From: Halosimplex halophilum
Lineage (GTDB): Archaea; Halobacteriota; Halobacteria; Halobacteriales; Haloarculaceae
Reading direction: 5' to 3'
NCBI RefSeq assembly: GCF_004698125.1
Contig: NZ_ML214297.1
Span: forward strand, 496,001-560,000
DNA: 64,000 nucleotides
Shown: piece by piece, positions 1 through 7,902 of the stretch
How the letters are laid out: each line of letters starts with the position of its first letter
How positions within the stretch are numbered: position 1 is the stretch's first letter
Notes under the pieces: generated by a model
Seen by the model: only the letters and a program-made list of their open reading frames with translations
What the model was told of the DNA's origin: nothing
The model's database searches: none
Position numbers and translations under genes: made by a program

Positions 1-123
1 GTGGGTGACGATCCCGGCCGACTCCTGGCCGCGGTGCTGGAGGGCGTAGAGCGAATAGTAGAGGGGGCGGGCGACGTCACGGCCGGCGGTGGAGATGCCG
101 ACAACGCCGCACTTCTCGTGCAT
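1..123 (-). CDS. purF: Amidophosphoribosyltransferase, N-terminal fragment
   Basis: The window edge cuts this gene, leaving the first 41 codons. The protein begins [10 protein letters not shown] and carries [12 protein letters not shown], the N-terminal nucleophile glutaminase signature of PurF. That enzyme makes phosphoribosylamine from PRPP and glutamine, the first step of purine synthesis. Cys5 is the expected nucleophile, exposed once the first residues are removed. The gene lies 3 bases downstream of L37e on the same strand, so the two probably share a transcript with LSm. The remainder lies beyond base 1. Confidence 0.93.
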   Translation of the reverse strand, partial: MHEKCGVVGISTAGRDVARPLYYSLYALQHRGQESAGIVTH

Positions 124-126
124 CCC

Positions 127-300
127 TTACTCGCCCGCTTTGTCCTGCCAGGCGTAGTCCCGTCGCTTGGCCGACTCGCCGAACCCGCAGGACGCACAGA
201 CCTTGTTCTTGACGTGGTACGATTTCTCGCCGCAGCGGCGACACTTGACGTGTGTCGTCGTGTTCTTCTTTCCCTGACTCGGGGTTCCTGCGCCAGTCAT
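127..300 (-). CDS. rpl37e: 50S ribosomal protein L37e
   Basis: A 57-residue zinc-ribbon protein of the large ribosomal subunit. Cysteines 20, 23, 35 and 38 form two CxxC pairs (CRRC and CASC) in a Lys/Arg-rich chain, as in archaeal and eukaryotic L37e. Its ATG overlaps the stop of the upstream LSm gene by 4 bases (ATGA), which fixes the start and implies translational coupling. A longer frame extends upstream but only as antisense-type sequence. Confidence 0.96.
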   Translation of the reverse strand: MTGAGTPSQGKKNTTTHVKCRRCGEKSYHVKNKVCASCGFGESAKRRDYAWQDKAGE

Positions 301-482
301 GGGTTGATGGAGACGACGTTGTCGCCGCGTATAATCGTTGTGTCTTGGCCGTCCTCGAGGACCAGGTTCATGTGCTGGTCGTACCCCGAGAGGTCGCCGA
401 CGTACTCCTCGCCGCCCTTCAGACGAACCGTGACCTCCTCGCCGAGCGACGCCTCCAGCACGTCCAGCGGTCGTCCACTCAT
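297..482 (-). CDS. LSm (Sm-like) RNA-binding protein
   Basis: A 61-residue protein with both Sm motifs: Sm1 around residues 15-42, including [20 protein letters not shown], and Sm2 near residues 50-58 ([10 protein letters not shown]). Archaeal LSm proteins form heptameric rings that bind U-rich RNA and take part in RNA processing. The LSm-L37e pair, with its 4-base overlap, is typical of haloarchaea. The length is near the family minimum because of a short N terminus and no C-terminal tail. Confidence 0.95.
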   Translation of the reverse strand: MSGRPLDVLEASLGEEVTVRLKGGEEYVGDLSGYDQHMNLVLEDGQDTTIIRGDNVVSINP

Positions 483-573
483 ACCCTGACTGCCTGCCGT
501 CGCGTGCATAAACGTACCGCTTGCCCAATCGCCCGACGACCGGCCCGCTCCCCGCTGGTGGTCCGACCCCGTA

Positions 574-1641
574 TCAGATGTCGACGCCGAACGGCGCGTG
601 CGACTCGGCGGTGACACCGACGGCCCCCAGCAGGTCGGCCATCGCGTCGAGGTCGTCGGCGTCGATCACCTCGACCGGCGTGTGCATGTAGCGGTTGGGC
701 AGACCGAGGCTCAGCGCCGGCGTCCCGCCGCGGGCGGTGTAGAAGGCGTCGGCGTCGGTGCCGGTCCGCGAGCCGGTCGCCTGGAGCTGGACATCGATCC
801 CCCGCTCGTCGGCCACCTCGCGCACAGTCCCGACCAGCGCCGGGTGGTTCGCGCTCCCGCGGGCGACCACGGGGCCCTCGCCGAGTTCGACGCCGGTCGA
901 CTTCTTCCCCGGCACGCCCGGCGAGTCCGTCGCGTGGGTCACGTCGCAGGCGACCACCGCGTCGGGGTCCAGGTCGAACCCGACCATCTCCGCGCCCTGC
1001 AGCCCGACCTCCTCCTGGACGGTGCTGACGGCGTAGACCGTCGCGTCGGCGCCCGCCTCGACCGCCCGGCGCAGCCCCTCGGCGGCCGCCCAGATCCCCA
1101 CGCGGTTGTCCATCCCGCGGGCGGTCAGCCGGCCGTCTTCGAGCTCCCGGACGCGCTGTGCGAAGGTGACCGGGTCGCCCACCTCGACGAGCGCCTCGGC
1201 GTCCTCGCTCTCGTCGACGCCGATGTCGACGTGCTGCTCGGCGATGTCCGGCGCCTCGTCGTCGTCCGCGTCGCGCAGGTGGATCGCCGTCTGCCCGACG
1301 ACGCCCGCGACGGGCCCGTCGTCGGTGTGGACGGTGACGTGCTGGCCCTGCGTGACCGTCTTGTCCGAGCCGCCGACGCGGCCGATGGTCAGGAAGCCGT
1401 CGTCGGTGACCTCGCGGACGACGAACCCTATCTCGTCGCCGTGGCCCGCGAAGGCGATCGACGCGTCGGTGTCCGCCTCGCCCTCGTGGACGGCGACCGC
1501 GTTGCCGTACTCGTCGACGCGCACGTCGTCGGCGAACCCTTCGACGTAGTCGACCCAGACCCGCTGGCCCGGCACCTCGTAGCCGGACGGGCTCGCCGTC
1601 GAGAGCAGATCCTCCAGAAACGCCCTGTGTTCGCGCTCCAT
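574..1641 (-). CDS. M42-family metal-dependent aminopeptidase
   Basis: A 355-residue cytosolic peptidase of the M42 family (glutamyl aminopeptidase/TET-like/'endoglucanase M' type). Expected co-catalytic metal ligands are visible: H67 and D69 in AGHGDE, D178 in MDNRVG, catalytic E210 and E211 in QEEVG, D233 in ACDVTH, and H319 in NRYMHTP. The family removes N-terminal residues from peptides left by the proteasome, often as dodecameric shells. The ATG at 1641 opens the conserved N terminus directly. It is probably a single-gene unit. Exact substrate preference cannot be read from the sequence. Confidence 0.93.
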   Translation of the reverse strand: MEREHRAFLEDLLSTASPSGYEVPGQRVWVDYVEGFADDVRVDEYGNAVAVHEGEADTDASIAFAGHGDEIGFVVREVTDDGFLTIGRVGGSDKTVTQGQHVTVHTDDGPVAGVVGQTAIHLRDADDDEAPDIAEQHVDIGVDESEDAEALVEVGDPVTFAQRVRELEDGRLTARGMDNRVGIWAAAEGLRRAVEAGADATVYAVSTVQEEVGLQGAEMVGFDLDPDAVVACDVTHATDSPGVPGKKSTGVELGEGPVVARGSANHPALVGTVREVADERGIDVQLQATGSRTGTDADAFYTARGGTPALSLGLPNRYMHTPVEVIDADDLDAMADLLGAVGVTAESHAPFGVDI

Positions 1642-1723
1642 GCCCCTCCGTTCGGGCGAACGGTCTTGAATCGTGCGTCTGGCGGCCGGCGGTGCGCGCG
1701 CGGGCGGCGGTGACCCGTCCGCT

Positions 1724-2830
1724 TCACCAGGAGGTGATCTCGGCGTCCCGCAGCGGGCGGTCCAGCGGGATCGACACCTGTCCTCCCGTGTAGTGCGAGA
1801 GGTAGAACCCGACGATGATCTCCAGCGACCGGGTCGCCTCGCGGCCGGTCGAGCGGTTCTCGGCGGTCCCGTCCAGCAGTTCCTCGACGTGGCGGGCGGC
1901 GTTCGGGAACGCCCGCTGGTAGTCGTCGTCCCACGTCCAGGCCCCCTCGATGCCGTACTCGGCGAGGTCCTCCTCGACGTGGTCGCCGTCTTCGAGCCGC
2001 CAGTAGCGCCACTCGCCGTCGTCGTTGTTCAGGTAGAGTTTCCCCTCCGTGCCGACGAACTGCATCGTCATCGAGGAGTCCGCCCGCGGGATCGTGCAGT
2101 CGACGGTCGCGAACGTACCGTCGTCCAGTACGACGAACCCGCCGCCGCCGGCGTCGTCGACCGCTTCCTCCGCTTCCAGCGTGTCGACGGCCTCGTTCTC
2201 GCCGGTGATGTACCCCGAGACGCGCTCTGCCCGGGCGTCGAGAAACGAGACGAGCATGTCCAGCAGGTGCGTCGAGTTCCGGAGCAGCTCCATCCGGAAC
2301 TGCATCGACACGGCGTGTACGTCCCCGAGCAGGTCGTCCTCGCGCACGAGTTCGCGCAGCCGCTCCTGTTTCTCGGTGAACCGGAACGAGTGATTGACGA
2401 GCAGCTCGGTGTCGGTCTCCTCGCAGACCTCGACCATCTCCTCGGCGCCCGTGACGGAGGCGGCGATAGGCTTCTCGCACCAGACCACGTCCGGGTCGGC
2501 GGGCGACCGGGCCGCATCGACGACGTGGTCGCGGTGGAGGAAGGAGGGCGTACACACGGAGACGGCGTCGAGATCCTCGGCGTCGAGCATGGCCTCGTGG
2601 CCGACGTAGCGGCGCCCGGGCGGGATCTCCCAGGCGTCGCCGAAGCGGTCGAGCTTGTCCTCGTCCACGTCGGCGACCGCGACGAGTTCGACGTCATCGG
2701 TCGCCGCGTAGCCGCCGGCGTGGCTGGCCGTGAACTTCTTCTCGCCGATGTCGTCCTCGTCGTGCATCCCGAGGATGCCGAGCCCGGCGATGCCGCCGGC
2801 CCCGACGATGCCCGCGCGGTAGGGTGCCAT
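1724..2830 (-). CDS. Gfo/Idh/MocA family NAD(P)-dependent oxidoreductase
   Basis: A 368-residue protein with an N-terminal Rossmann dinucleotide site (GIVGAGGIAG, residues 7-16) and the family motif CEKPIA near residue 120, whose lysine is catalytic. The C-terminal half is the alpha/beta substrate domain. Members oxidise or reduce sugars, inositols or related polyols, but the substrate cannot be assigned here. An enolase-superfamily sugar-acid dehydratase lies about 3.4 kb away on the same strand. A shared sugar pathway is possible but unsupported by operon structure. Confidence 0.9.
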   Translation of the reverse strand: MAPYRAGIVGAGGIAGLGILGMHDEDDIGEKKFTASHAGGYAATDDVELVAVADVDEDKLDRFGDAWEIPPGRRYVGHEAMLDAEDLDAVSVCTPSFLHRDHVVDAARSPADPDVVWCEKPIAASVTGAEEMVEVCEETDTELLVNHSFRFTEKQERLRELVREDDLLGDVHAVSMQFRMELLRNSTHLLDMLVSFLDARAERVSGYITGENEAVDTLEAEEAVDDAGGGGFVVLDDGTFATVDCTIPRADSSMTMQFVGTEGKLYLNNDDGEWRYWRLEDGDHVEEDLAEYGIEGAWTWDDDYQRAFPNAARHVEELLDGTAENRSTGREATRSLEIIVGFYLSHYTGGQVSIPLDRPLRDAEITSW

Positions 2831-2887
2831 GTCGCCCGCATGGCGCGGAGGGGTCTTGGTGTTTGCCCGCCGCTCCGTCGCCGCGGC

Positions 2888-2968
2888 CTCTTCCCGGGCG
2901 GTTCGTCGCCGTGGCTGCTTCCCGGCGACCCGTCCCCGCGGTCGTCCTCCGGCGATCCGTCAGCCCGA
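2888..2968. repeat. Degenerate 27-bp tandem repeat, three units
   Basis: Three successive 27-bp units start at 2888, 2915 and 2942. Each has a cTTCC(c/t)(c/g)GGCG core followed by a CCGTC-like block. They fill the gap between the Gfo/Idh gene start and the stop of the next gene upstream, with the last unit running into that gene's final codons. The period is a multiple of three although the stretch is mostly non-coding. Confidence 0.6.
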
Positions 2969-3412
2969 ACCGTCGCGGTCGGTCAGGTCGGACAGGGCGG
3001 TCGCGCCAGCCAGGTCCGCGACCGTGCAGTACCAGGCGCCGCGCAGCCCCGAGAGGTCGTTCTCGACCGGCTCGGCGAGCGGTTCGAGTTCCCCGAGTTC
3101 GAAGACGACGGCGGCGTCGGTGTCGACGAACGGGTCGATGGTCGCCCGCCAGTCGCGCTCGGAGAGGGGGCCGTGTTCGCCCCGGCGTTGCTCGACCCGG
3201 TCGGTCACCCGGGCGACGTGCGTGACCGCAGAGACGGGTGCCGTGCGGTAGAACGCCACGTACTCGAACGGCTCGTCGGTCCGGTCGTACGACGCCGGGG
3301 ACGGGTAGAACCCCTCGCGGCAGCGCTCGAACGTCGCCGGCCGCGTCGCCACGACGCAGACGCGATCCTCGGGATCTGCCCCGGCCAGCGCCGAGTCGGC
3401 GCCGTCGGTCAT
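2960..3412 (-). CDS. Conserved hypothetical protein encoded downstream of photolyase
   Basis: A 150-residue soluble acidic protein that I do not recognise. It starts MTDGADSAL and contains VCVVATRPATFERCREGFYPSP near residues 18-39, then YVAFYRT (51-57). It shows no membrane segment or metal motif. The ATG overlaps the photolyase stop by 4 bases (ATGA), so the two are co-transcribed and translationally coupled. That suggests a role alongside photolyase, though the link is inferred from position only. The longer in-frame upstream extension is antisense to photolyase codons and was discarded. Confidence 0.75.
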   Translation of the reverse strand: MTDGADSALAGADPEDRVCVVATRPATFERCREGFYPSPASYDRTDEPFEYVAFYRTAPVSAVTHVARVTDRVEQRRGEHGPLSERDWRATIDPFVDTDAAVVFELGELEPLAEPVENDLSGLRGAWYCTVADLAGATALSDLTDRDGSG

Positions 3413-4794
3413 CGCTTCCCCAGCGCCCGCTCGTAGACCCGCTGGGCCCGCTCGTAGGCCGCCGTCCGGTCGACGATCGGGTCGGGGTAGTCGGGCGCCA
3501 GCCGCTCGCGCTCGTCGGGCGAGAGGGTCGGCCAGTCGACCACCTTCCCGGCCGGCACGTCCCGCAGTTCCGGGACGTAGGCCTTCACGAACCGCGCGTC
3601 GTCGTCGTACTTGCTCGCCTGCGCGACGGGGTCGAAGATACGCACGTCCACGGAGTCGGTGCCCGTCGAGGCGATCCACTGCCAGTTGCCCGCGTTCGAG
3701 GCGGGGTCGTGGTCGACCAGCTGCTCGGCGAAGTGGCGCCGCCCCCGCCGCCAGTCGACCAGCAGGTGTTTCGTCAGGAACGAGGCGACGACCTGGCGCG
3801 GCCGATTGTGGATATACCCCTCCTCGCGGAGCTGGCGCATCCCCGCGTCGACCAGCGGATACCCCGTCTCGCCGTGCTTCCACGCCTCGAAATCCTCGCG
3901 GTCGTTCCGCCACTCGATCCCGTTCGGGAACGGCTCGTAGTTCGCCGTCGGCAGGTCGGGGTTGTAGTACAGCAGGTGGTAGTTCTGCTCGCGCCAGGAC
4001 AGCTCGTAGCGGTACTTCTCCGCGTTTCGCCGTTCGTCCCCCGAGACGGCGTCGTGGACTTCTGTCGCGTCCCGCCACACCTCGCGGATCCCGATCATCC
4101 CGGCGGCGACGTACGGGGACAGCCGGGAAACCGCTTGCGCCGGCGCCTCGACGGCGAGCGAGAGGTCGTCGCGGGTGTCGCCGTAACTCCGGATCCCCCC
4201 GTCGAGGAAGTCGTCGTACCCCTCGCGTGCGGCCCCGTACCCCGCCTCCGGGAGGTCGATGTCCGCGTCGGGGACGGGGACCGTCTCGCGGCCGCCCACG
4301 TCGGCCAGGTCGTCCGGTTCGGGCGCCGGCGCCGGCGCGGGTTTGGATACCTGCTCCCAGTCGTCGTGGAACTGGCTGTGGGTCGGGTACCGCTCGTCGA
4401 GCCGGGCGGGGTCGACGAGCACGAGGTCGGGTTCGCTGGCGGTGTCGACCCCCGGTTCGGCACAGGCCGCCTCGACGGCCTCCTGCCGGTCACGACGCTC
4501 GGGGCGGTAGTGCTCGTTGTAGACGAGACCGTCAGCGTCGAACTCGGCGGCCAGCTCGGGCAGGACCTCGCCCGGTCTCCCGGTCCGGATCAGGAGGTCG
4601 CTCCCCCGTTCGCGGTAGGCCTCGCGCAGTCGGTCGACGCCGCGCAGGAAGAACGCGCGCTGGCGGTCGCCCAGGCGGTCGAGGAGGTCGGTGTCACGGA
4701 CGAATACGGGGACGACCGGGCCGTCCGCCGCGGCGGTCGCCAGCCCGCGGTTGTCCCGGACGCGGGGATCCCGCCGGTGCCAGAACAGGCGCAT
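3409..4794 (-). CDS. phr: Deoxyribodipyrimidine photolyase (cryptochrome/photolyase family)
   Basis: A 461-residue flavoprotein that repairs UV-induced pyrimidine dimers using light. The N-terminal antenna-binding Rossmann domain begins MRLFWHRRDPRVRDN. The C-terminal FAD-binding domain carries the family signature GNWQWIASTGTDS, preceded by GMRQLREEGYIHNR and by a histidine-containing VASFLTKHLLVDWRRG stretch. The length matches class I photolyases. The ATG at 4794 is the first start and fits the conserved N terminus. The overlapping downstream gene at 2960-3412 forms an operon with it. Confidence 0.95.
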   Translation of the reverse strand: MRLFWHRRDPRVRDNRGLATAAADGPVVPVFVRDTDLLDRLGDRQRAFFLRGVDRLREAYRERGSDLLIRTGRPGEVLPELAAEFDADGLVYNEHYRPERRDRQEAVEAACAEPGVDTASEPDLVLVDPARLDERYPTHSQFHDDWEQVSKPAPAPAPEPDDLADVGGRETVPVPDADIDLPEAGYGAAREGYDDFLDGGIRSYGDTRDDLSLAVEAPAQAVSRLSPYVAAGMIGIREVWRDATEVHDAVSGDERRNAEKYRYELSWREQNYHLLYYNPDLPTANYEPFPNGIEWRNDREDFEAWKHGETGYPLVDAGMRQLREEGYIHNRPRQVVASFLTKHLLVDWRRGRRHFAEQLVDHDPASNAGNWQWIASTGTDSVDVRIFDPVAQASKYDDDARFVKAYVPELRDVPAGKVVDWPTLSPDERERLAPDYPDPIVDRTAAYERAQRVYERALGKR

Positions 4795-4921
4795 GGCGAC
4801 GCTCGGGGCGACGGCGGCTTAGTGGCTTCGGCGGGGCAGGCGGGGACACGGCCGCCGGATGCGGAGCCGGTCGATGCCGGGACGGGGAAAGCATTTGTCG
4901 GTCCGGCCGGACGCTCCGAGC

Positions 4922-5425
4922 GTGCTCCGCGCGCTCGCGAAGGGCGGTGCGGTCGCCGTGCCGCTCGTGGTCGTCGGGTTCGTCCTGGTCGGGTTCTGGC
5001 CGACGACCGTCCAGCCGGTCGACGACACCCTGGCGATCGACCACGCGCCCGACGACTACGGCCCCGCCCACTACTACCCGGAGAACGACACGGTCCGCTT
5101 CTGGGTGTCGGGCAGCGGCAGCGAGCGGGCGTTCGAACCGTTCGGGGAGTACGCCTGCTGGTACGGCAAGGACGCGGCGACCGACCGGCTCCGGGGGACT
5201 CTCGACACCCGGTTCACCACCGGCGACAGCGGCGTCCGGTTTACGGGCGGTTTCGACCGGGTCGTCGTCCGCGACGTACCGCTGACCGGCCCCACCCGCC
5301 GGGCGCTCCGCCACAGCCTGCCCGAGCGTGTGAACGTCTCCGTCGAGATGTTCGACCGGACGACGGAGTGTTCGTTCCCCGTCGAGATCAGACGGCCGAC
5401 CGGCGATCGACCACAGCCGGGCTAG
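4922..5425 (+). CDS. Membrane-anchored or secreted hypothetical protein
   Basis: About 167 residues from GTG 4922, with an in-frame ATG at 4859 as the alternative. I prefer the GTG because an AT-richer box, gcatttgtc, sits about 28 bases upstream, as in leaderless haloarchaeal genes. One hydrophobic helix (residues about 6-27, GGAVAVPLVVVGFVLVGF) is followed by an exposed domain with two Cys residues and no recognised motif. Function is unknown. The gene is transcribed divergently from photolyase. Confidence 0.6.
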   Translation: MLRALAKGGAVAVPLVVVGFVLVGFWPTTVQPVDDTLAIDHAPDDYGPAHYYPENDTVRFWVSGSGSERAFEPFGEYACWYGKDAATDRLRGTLDTRFTTGDSGVRFTGGFDRVVVRDVPLTGPTRRALRHSLPERVNVSVEMFDRTTECSFPVEIRRPTGDRPQPG

Positions 5426-5439
5426 CGACCCGCCGGATT

Positions 5440-5504
5440 ACTCGTAGACGTGGACGCTGCCGGTCGCGTTGGCCTCGATGTAGTCCCAGTCGTCGACGCC
5501 GAGG
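5440..5504 (-). pseudogene. Displaced 3' end of the sugar-acid dehydratase gene
   Basis: These 65 bases repeat the last ~21 codons and stop of the dehydratase gene (6223-6290). All 65 positions match apart from one 3-base deletion in the tail (TGG-proximal Glu/Tyr codons), and the stop is TAA here instead of TGA. Only the gene tail is present, so this is a 5'-truncated remnant. With the intact copy it forms direct repeats 783 bp apart that bracket the vapBC genes. Confidence 0.8.
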
Positions 5505-5607
5505 GCGAAATTCCCCCGACACGAAACGACGGCACTCCACGGCGCGTCACGTCCTGGGTTCGTTCGGCGGAGGAACTGTTTTGACCCTGCAACTGTCAAC
5601 TCGGAGT

Positions 5608-5775
5608 ATGGGTAGCTCCATCAATTCGTCGTACCCGTCCGACCCGCCCGACGACCGGGAGTCCGGCGAGGGGCACGAAGAACGGCCGGAACTGGGCGAC
5701 TTGCTGTCCGGGCGTCTGTCGGACGTCGATATCGACTCGGTCGCCGCAGTCCGCGAGGAACGAGAGCGGGGATGA
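5608..5775 (+). CDS. Putative VapB-like antitoxin
   Basis: A 55-residue, strongly charged small protein (MGSSINSSYPSDPPDD at the start; LGDLLSGRLSDVD centrally). Its stop overlaps the PIN-domain toxin start by 4 bases (ATGA), the standard antitoxin-toxin arrangement. No AbrB, RHH or Phd DNA-binding fold is obvious, so the antitoxin call rests on size, order and coupling. A T-rich box, aactgttttga, about 30 bases upstream fits a leaderless promoter. Confidence 0.65.
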   Translation: MGSSINSSYPSDPPDDRESGEGHEERPELGDLLSGRLSDVDIDSVAAVREERERG

Positions 5776-6170
5776 CCGTTCTCGTCGATTCGAACGTCTT
5801 CGTCGCCAGCGTGACGGACGAGCCGTCCCGGGGTGACGTTGCGACGGAACTACTCAATCAGGACTTCGAGTTCTGCACGTCGATTCTGAACCTGATGGAG
5901 ATCCGGTCGGTGCTGACGAAGAAAAAGCGGACTGAACAGGAGGAGGTCGAAGCCGTGCTGGAGGACATCTACGAGGAGGTCGACATCTACGCACCGGAGA
6001 TCAGCGACCAGATCACCGCGTACGGTATGCAACGGGAGTCACTTCTCTATACGATGGACTGTGTCCTGCTCGCGCTCGCCGAGGACATCGACGCTACGCT
6101 CGTCACGTTCGACGGGGAGTTGCTCGACAACGGGGCGGTTAGTCCCGGCGAACTACTGGACCAGGTCTGA
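5772..6170 (+). CDS. vapC: PIN-domain ribonuclease toxin, VapC family
   Basis: A 132-residue PIN domain starting MTVLVDSNVFVAS. The acidic metal site is complete: D6, E43 (NLMEIRS), D96 (YTMDCVLLALA) and D114 (VTFDGEL). Such toxins cleave specific RNAs and are neutralised by the upstream antitoxin. It is translationally coupled to that gene. Base composition is less GC-rich than in the flanking genes, and the pair sits between direct repeats of the dehydratase 3' end. Both points suggest recent acquisition. Confidence 0.88.
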   Translation: MTVLVDSNVFVASVTDEPSRGDVATELLNQDFEFCTSILNLMEIRSVLTKKKRTEQEEVEAVLEDIYEEVDIYAPEISDQITAYGMQRESLLYTMDCVLLALAEDIDATLVTFDGELLDNGAVSPGELLDQV

Positions 6171-6220
6171 GCCGCTCCGTCACCAGTAGCACCGCCGTTT
6201 CGTCAGTGGGTGCGAACCTA

Positions 6221-7396
6221 TCACTCGTAGACGTGGACGCTGCCGGTCGCGTTGGCCTCGATGTAGTCCCAGTCGTACTCGACGCCGAGGCCGGGGCCGT
6301 CGGGGACGGGGACAGTCCCCTCGTCGTCGACCGATTCGAGCTGGTCCTCGTAGTCGCCGGCGTAGACCGGCGGGGTGGTGTTGGGCGCGTCGGGGTGGAC
6401 CAGCGCCATCTCGTAGTAGTTGGAGTTGCGGACGGCGGCCATGCAGTGTCGCTGCGCCGGGCCGGGCGCGTGGAACTCCACGTCCAGCCCGTGGCCCTCG
6501 GCGACGCGGGCGCGCTTGATGGCGCCGGTGATCCCGCCGTCGTACTCGGGGTCGGCGCGGACGAAGTCGGTCGCCTCGGCGTCGATGAAGTCGGTAAAGG
6601 GCTCCAGCCCGCGGACGTGCTCGGTCTGGAGGATCGGGGTGTCGAGCTGCTGGCGGAGCTTGCGGTGGGCGTGCTGGGAGATCCCGCCGTCGCGGTAGGG
6701 GTCCTCGTACCAGAAGAAGTCCTGTTCGTCGAGCGCGCGGCCGAGCTTAACGGCGTCGGCCAGCGTCTCAAGCTCGCAGGCGGGGTCGTGCATCAGGTCC
6801 ATCTCGTCGCCGACGCGCTCGCCGACGGCGTGGACGGCGTCGAGTTCCCGCTCCAGGTCCCGGGAGCCGTCGCTGCCGCCCCAGCCGTGGATCTTGAAGC
6901 CGGGGTAGCCCATGTCGCGACACTCGGCGGCGAAGTCGGCGAAGTCCTCCGGGGTTTCGAGGCCGCCGTTCTCGTCGCCGTGGTACGTCGAGGCGTAGGC
7001 AGGGAGCCGTTCGCGGTAGGTGCCGAGCAGCTCGTGGATCGGCGCGTCGTGGTACTTGCCGGCGAAGTCCCACAGCGCGATGTCGACCGGGCCGATCCCC
7101 ATGCGGTCGTACTTGCGGAGCGCCCGCTTGATCTCCGACCAGTGTTTCTCCCGTTCGAGAGGGTTCTTGCCGACCAGGTAGTCGGCGAAGGTGTTGATCT
7201 GGGCGGCGCCGGGGGAGTTGCCGCCGACGTACTCGCCGGTGATCCCCTCGTCGGTGTGGACGGTGACGGCGAACAGTTTGCGCTCGACGCTGCCGCCGGG
7301 CTCGTAGACGAGGTTGAACCCGTGCTGGTCGGTCCCCATCTCGGGGATCTCGTAGGCGAACTCGACGCTCTCGATCTTGGTGATCGTCGGAGCCAT
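6221..7396 (-). CDS. Enolase-superfamily sugar-acid dehydratase (MR/MLE type)
   Basis: A 391-residue enzyme that abstracts the alpha-proton of a carboxylate sugar, probably dehydrating an aldonate or uronate. The barrel catalytic set is visible: K168-I-H170 (GFKIHGWG), Mg ligands D204 (LMHDP), E231 (FWYEDP) and E259 (LQTEHV), and H309 (VEFHAPG), with D282 nearby. A Lys-x-His motif instead of Lys-x-Lys restricts the subgroup, but I cannot name the substrate. ATG 7396 opens the conserved MAPTITKIES start; the upstream in-frame extension is antisense noise. Its 3' end is duplicated at 5440-5504. Confidence 0.9.
   Translation of the reverse strand: MAPTITKIESVEFAYEIPEMGTDQHGFNLVYEPGGSVERKLFAVTVHTDEGITGEYVGGNSPGAAQINTFADYLVGKNPLEREKHWSEIKRALRKYDRMGIGPVDIALWDFAGKYHDAPIHELLGTYRERLPAYASTYHGDENGGLETPEDFADFAAECRDMGYPGFKIHGWGGSDGSRDLERELDAVHAVGERVGDEMDLMHDPACELETLADAVKLGRALDEQDFFWYEDPYRDGGISQHAHRKLRQQLDTPILQTEHVRGLEPFTDFIDAEATDFVRADPEYDGGITGAIKRARVAEGHGLDVEFHAPGPAQRHCMAAVRNSNYYEMALVHPDAPNTTPPVYAGDYEDQLESVDDEGTVPVPDGPGLGVEYDWDYIEANATGSVHVYE
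6223..6290. repeat. Direct repeat: intact copy of the dehydratase 3' end
   Basis: This is the partner of 5440-5504. It covers the final codons of the dehydratase gene and matches the displaced copy base for base except for three extra bases near 6277. Together they look like the two ends of an element that entered the 3' end of this gene and regenerated it. No integrase gene lies between them. Confidence 0.75.
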
Positions 7397-7538
7397 ACCT
7401 CCGCCTCGGCGGCCTCCGCAAAGAAGTGCCGGGTGTCGGCTGGACGCGCCGGGGGCAGGGGGGCGGCCGACCGCTGGGTCGACCGGGGGCGCAGTCGCCG
7501 GGGAAACCCCTTTCCGGTCGGTCGTCGAATCGTCACCC

Positions 7539-7850
7539 ATGGCGAAGTTCACCCTTCTGGAAGTCCACCTCGACGGCGCCGAGTTCACCGCGAACGCACC
7601 GTACAGCGAGGCCGAACCCGACGAGGGCGCCGACGGGTTCGGCGCCCTCCCGTTCGGCGAGGACGAGACCGACGAGGCGACGGCGACCGACGAGGGCGGG
7701 ACCAACCCCTTCGGGATCGTCCTCACCTTCGCCGGGATGATCCTCGCCGTCGTCGCGCTCCGGCGGATCCTCGGGGGGTCGGGCGAACCGGTCCTCGAGA
7801 CGGGCGGCTCCGAGGAAGCCGAGAGCGGCGGGCTGCGAGCGCGGCTCTGA
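7539..7850 (+). CDS. Small single-pass membrane protein
   Basis: A 103-residue protein that begins MAKFTLLEVH, has an acidic exposed region (residues 22-55), one membrane helix (about 58-76, PFGIVLTFAGMILAVVALR) and a short charged tail. It belongs to no family I can name. It may be conserved in haloarchaea, as the N terminus is well ordered and codon use matches the neighbours. It is divergent from the dehydratase gene and 52 bases upstream of the metallopeptidase-like gene, possibly sharing its transcript. Confidence 0.7.
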   Translation: MAKFTLLEVHLDGAEFTANAPYSEAEPDEGADGFGALPFGEDETDEATATDEGGTNPFGIVLTFAGMILAVVALRRILGGSGEPVLETGGSEEAESGGLRARL

Positions 7851-7902
7851 CCCCTGCCGGGGCGGGGAGAAGGCCTATCCCGTCGGATACCGTGGGTCAG
7901 GT

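Noticed and set aside
1673-3436. A 587-codon plus-strand frame over the Gfo/Idh gene
   Set aside because: It is antisense to the Gfo/Idh/MocA gene, which has the expected Rossmann and EKP motifs. The frame has no coherent protein features.
3238-5775. An 845-codon plus-strand frame ending in the putative antitoxin
   Set aside because: Only its last 55 codons form a plausible gene; the rest is antisense to photolyase or overlaps the exported protein in another frame.
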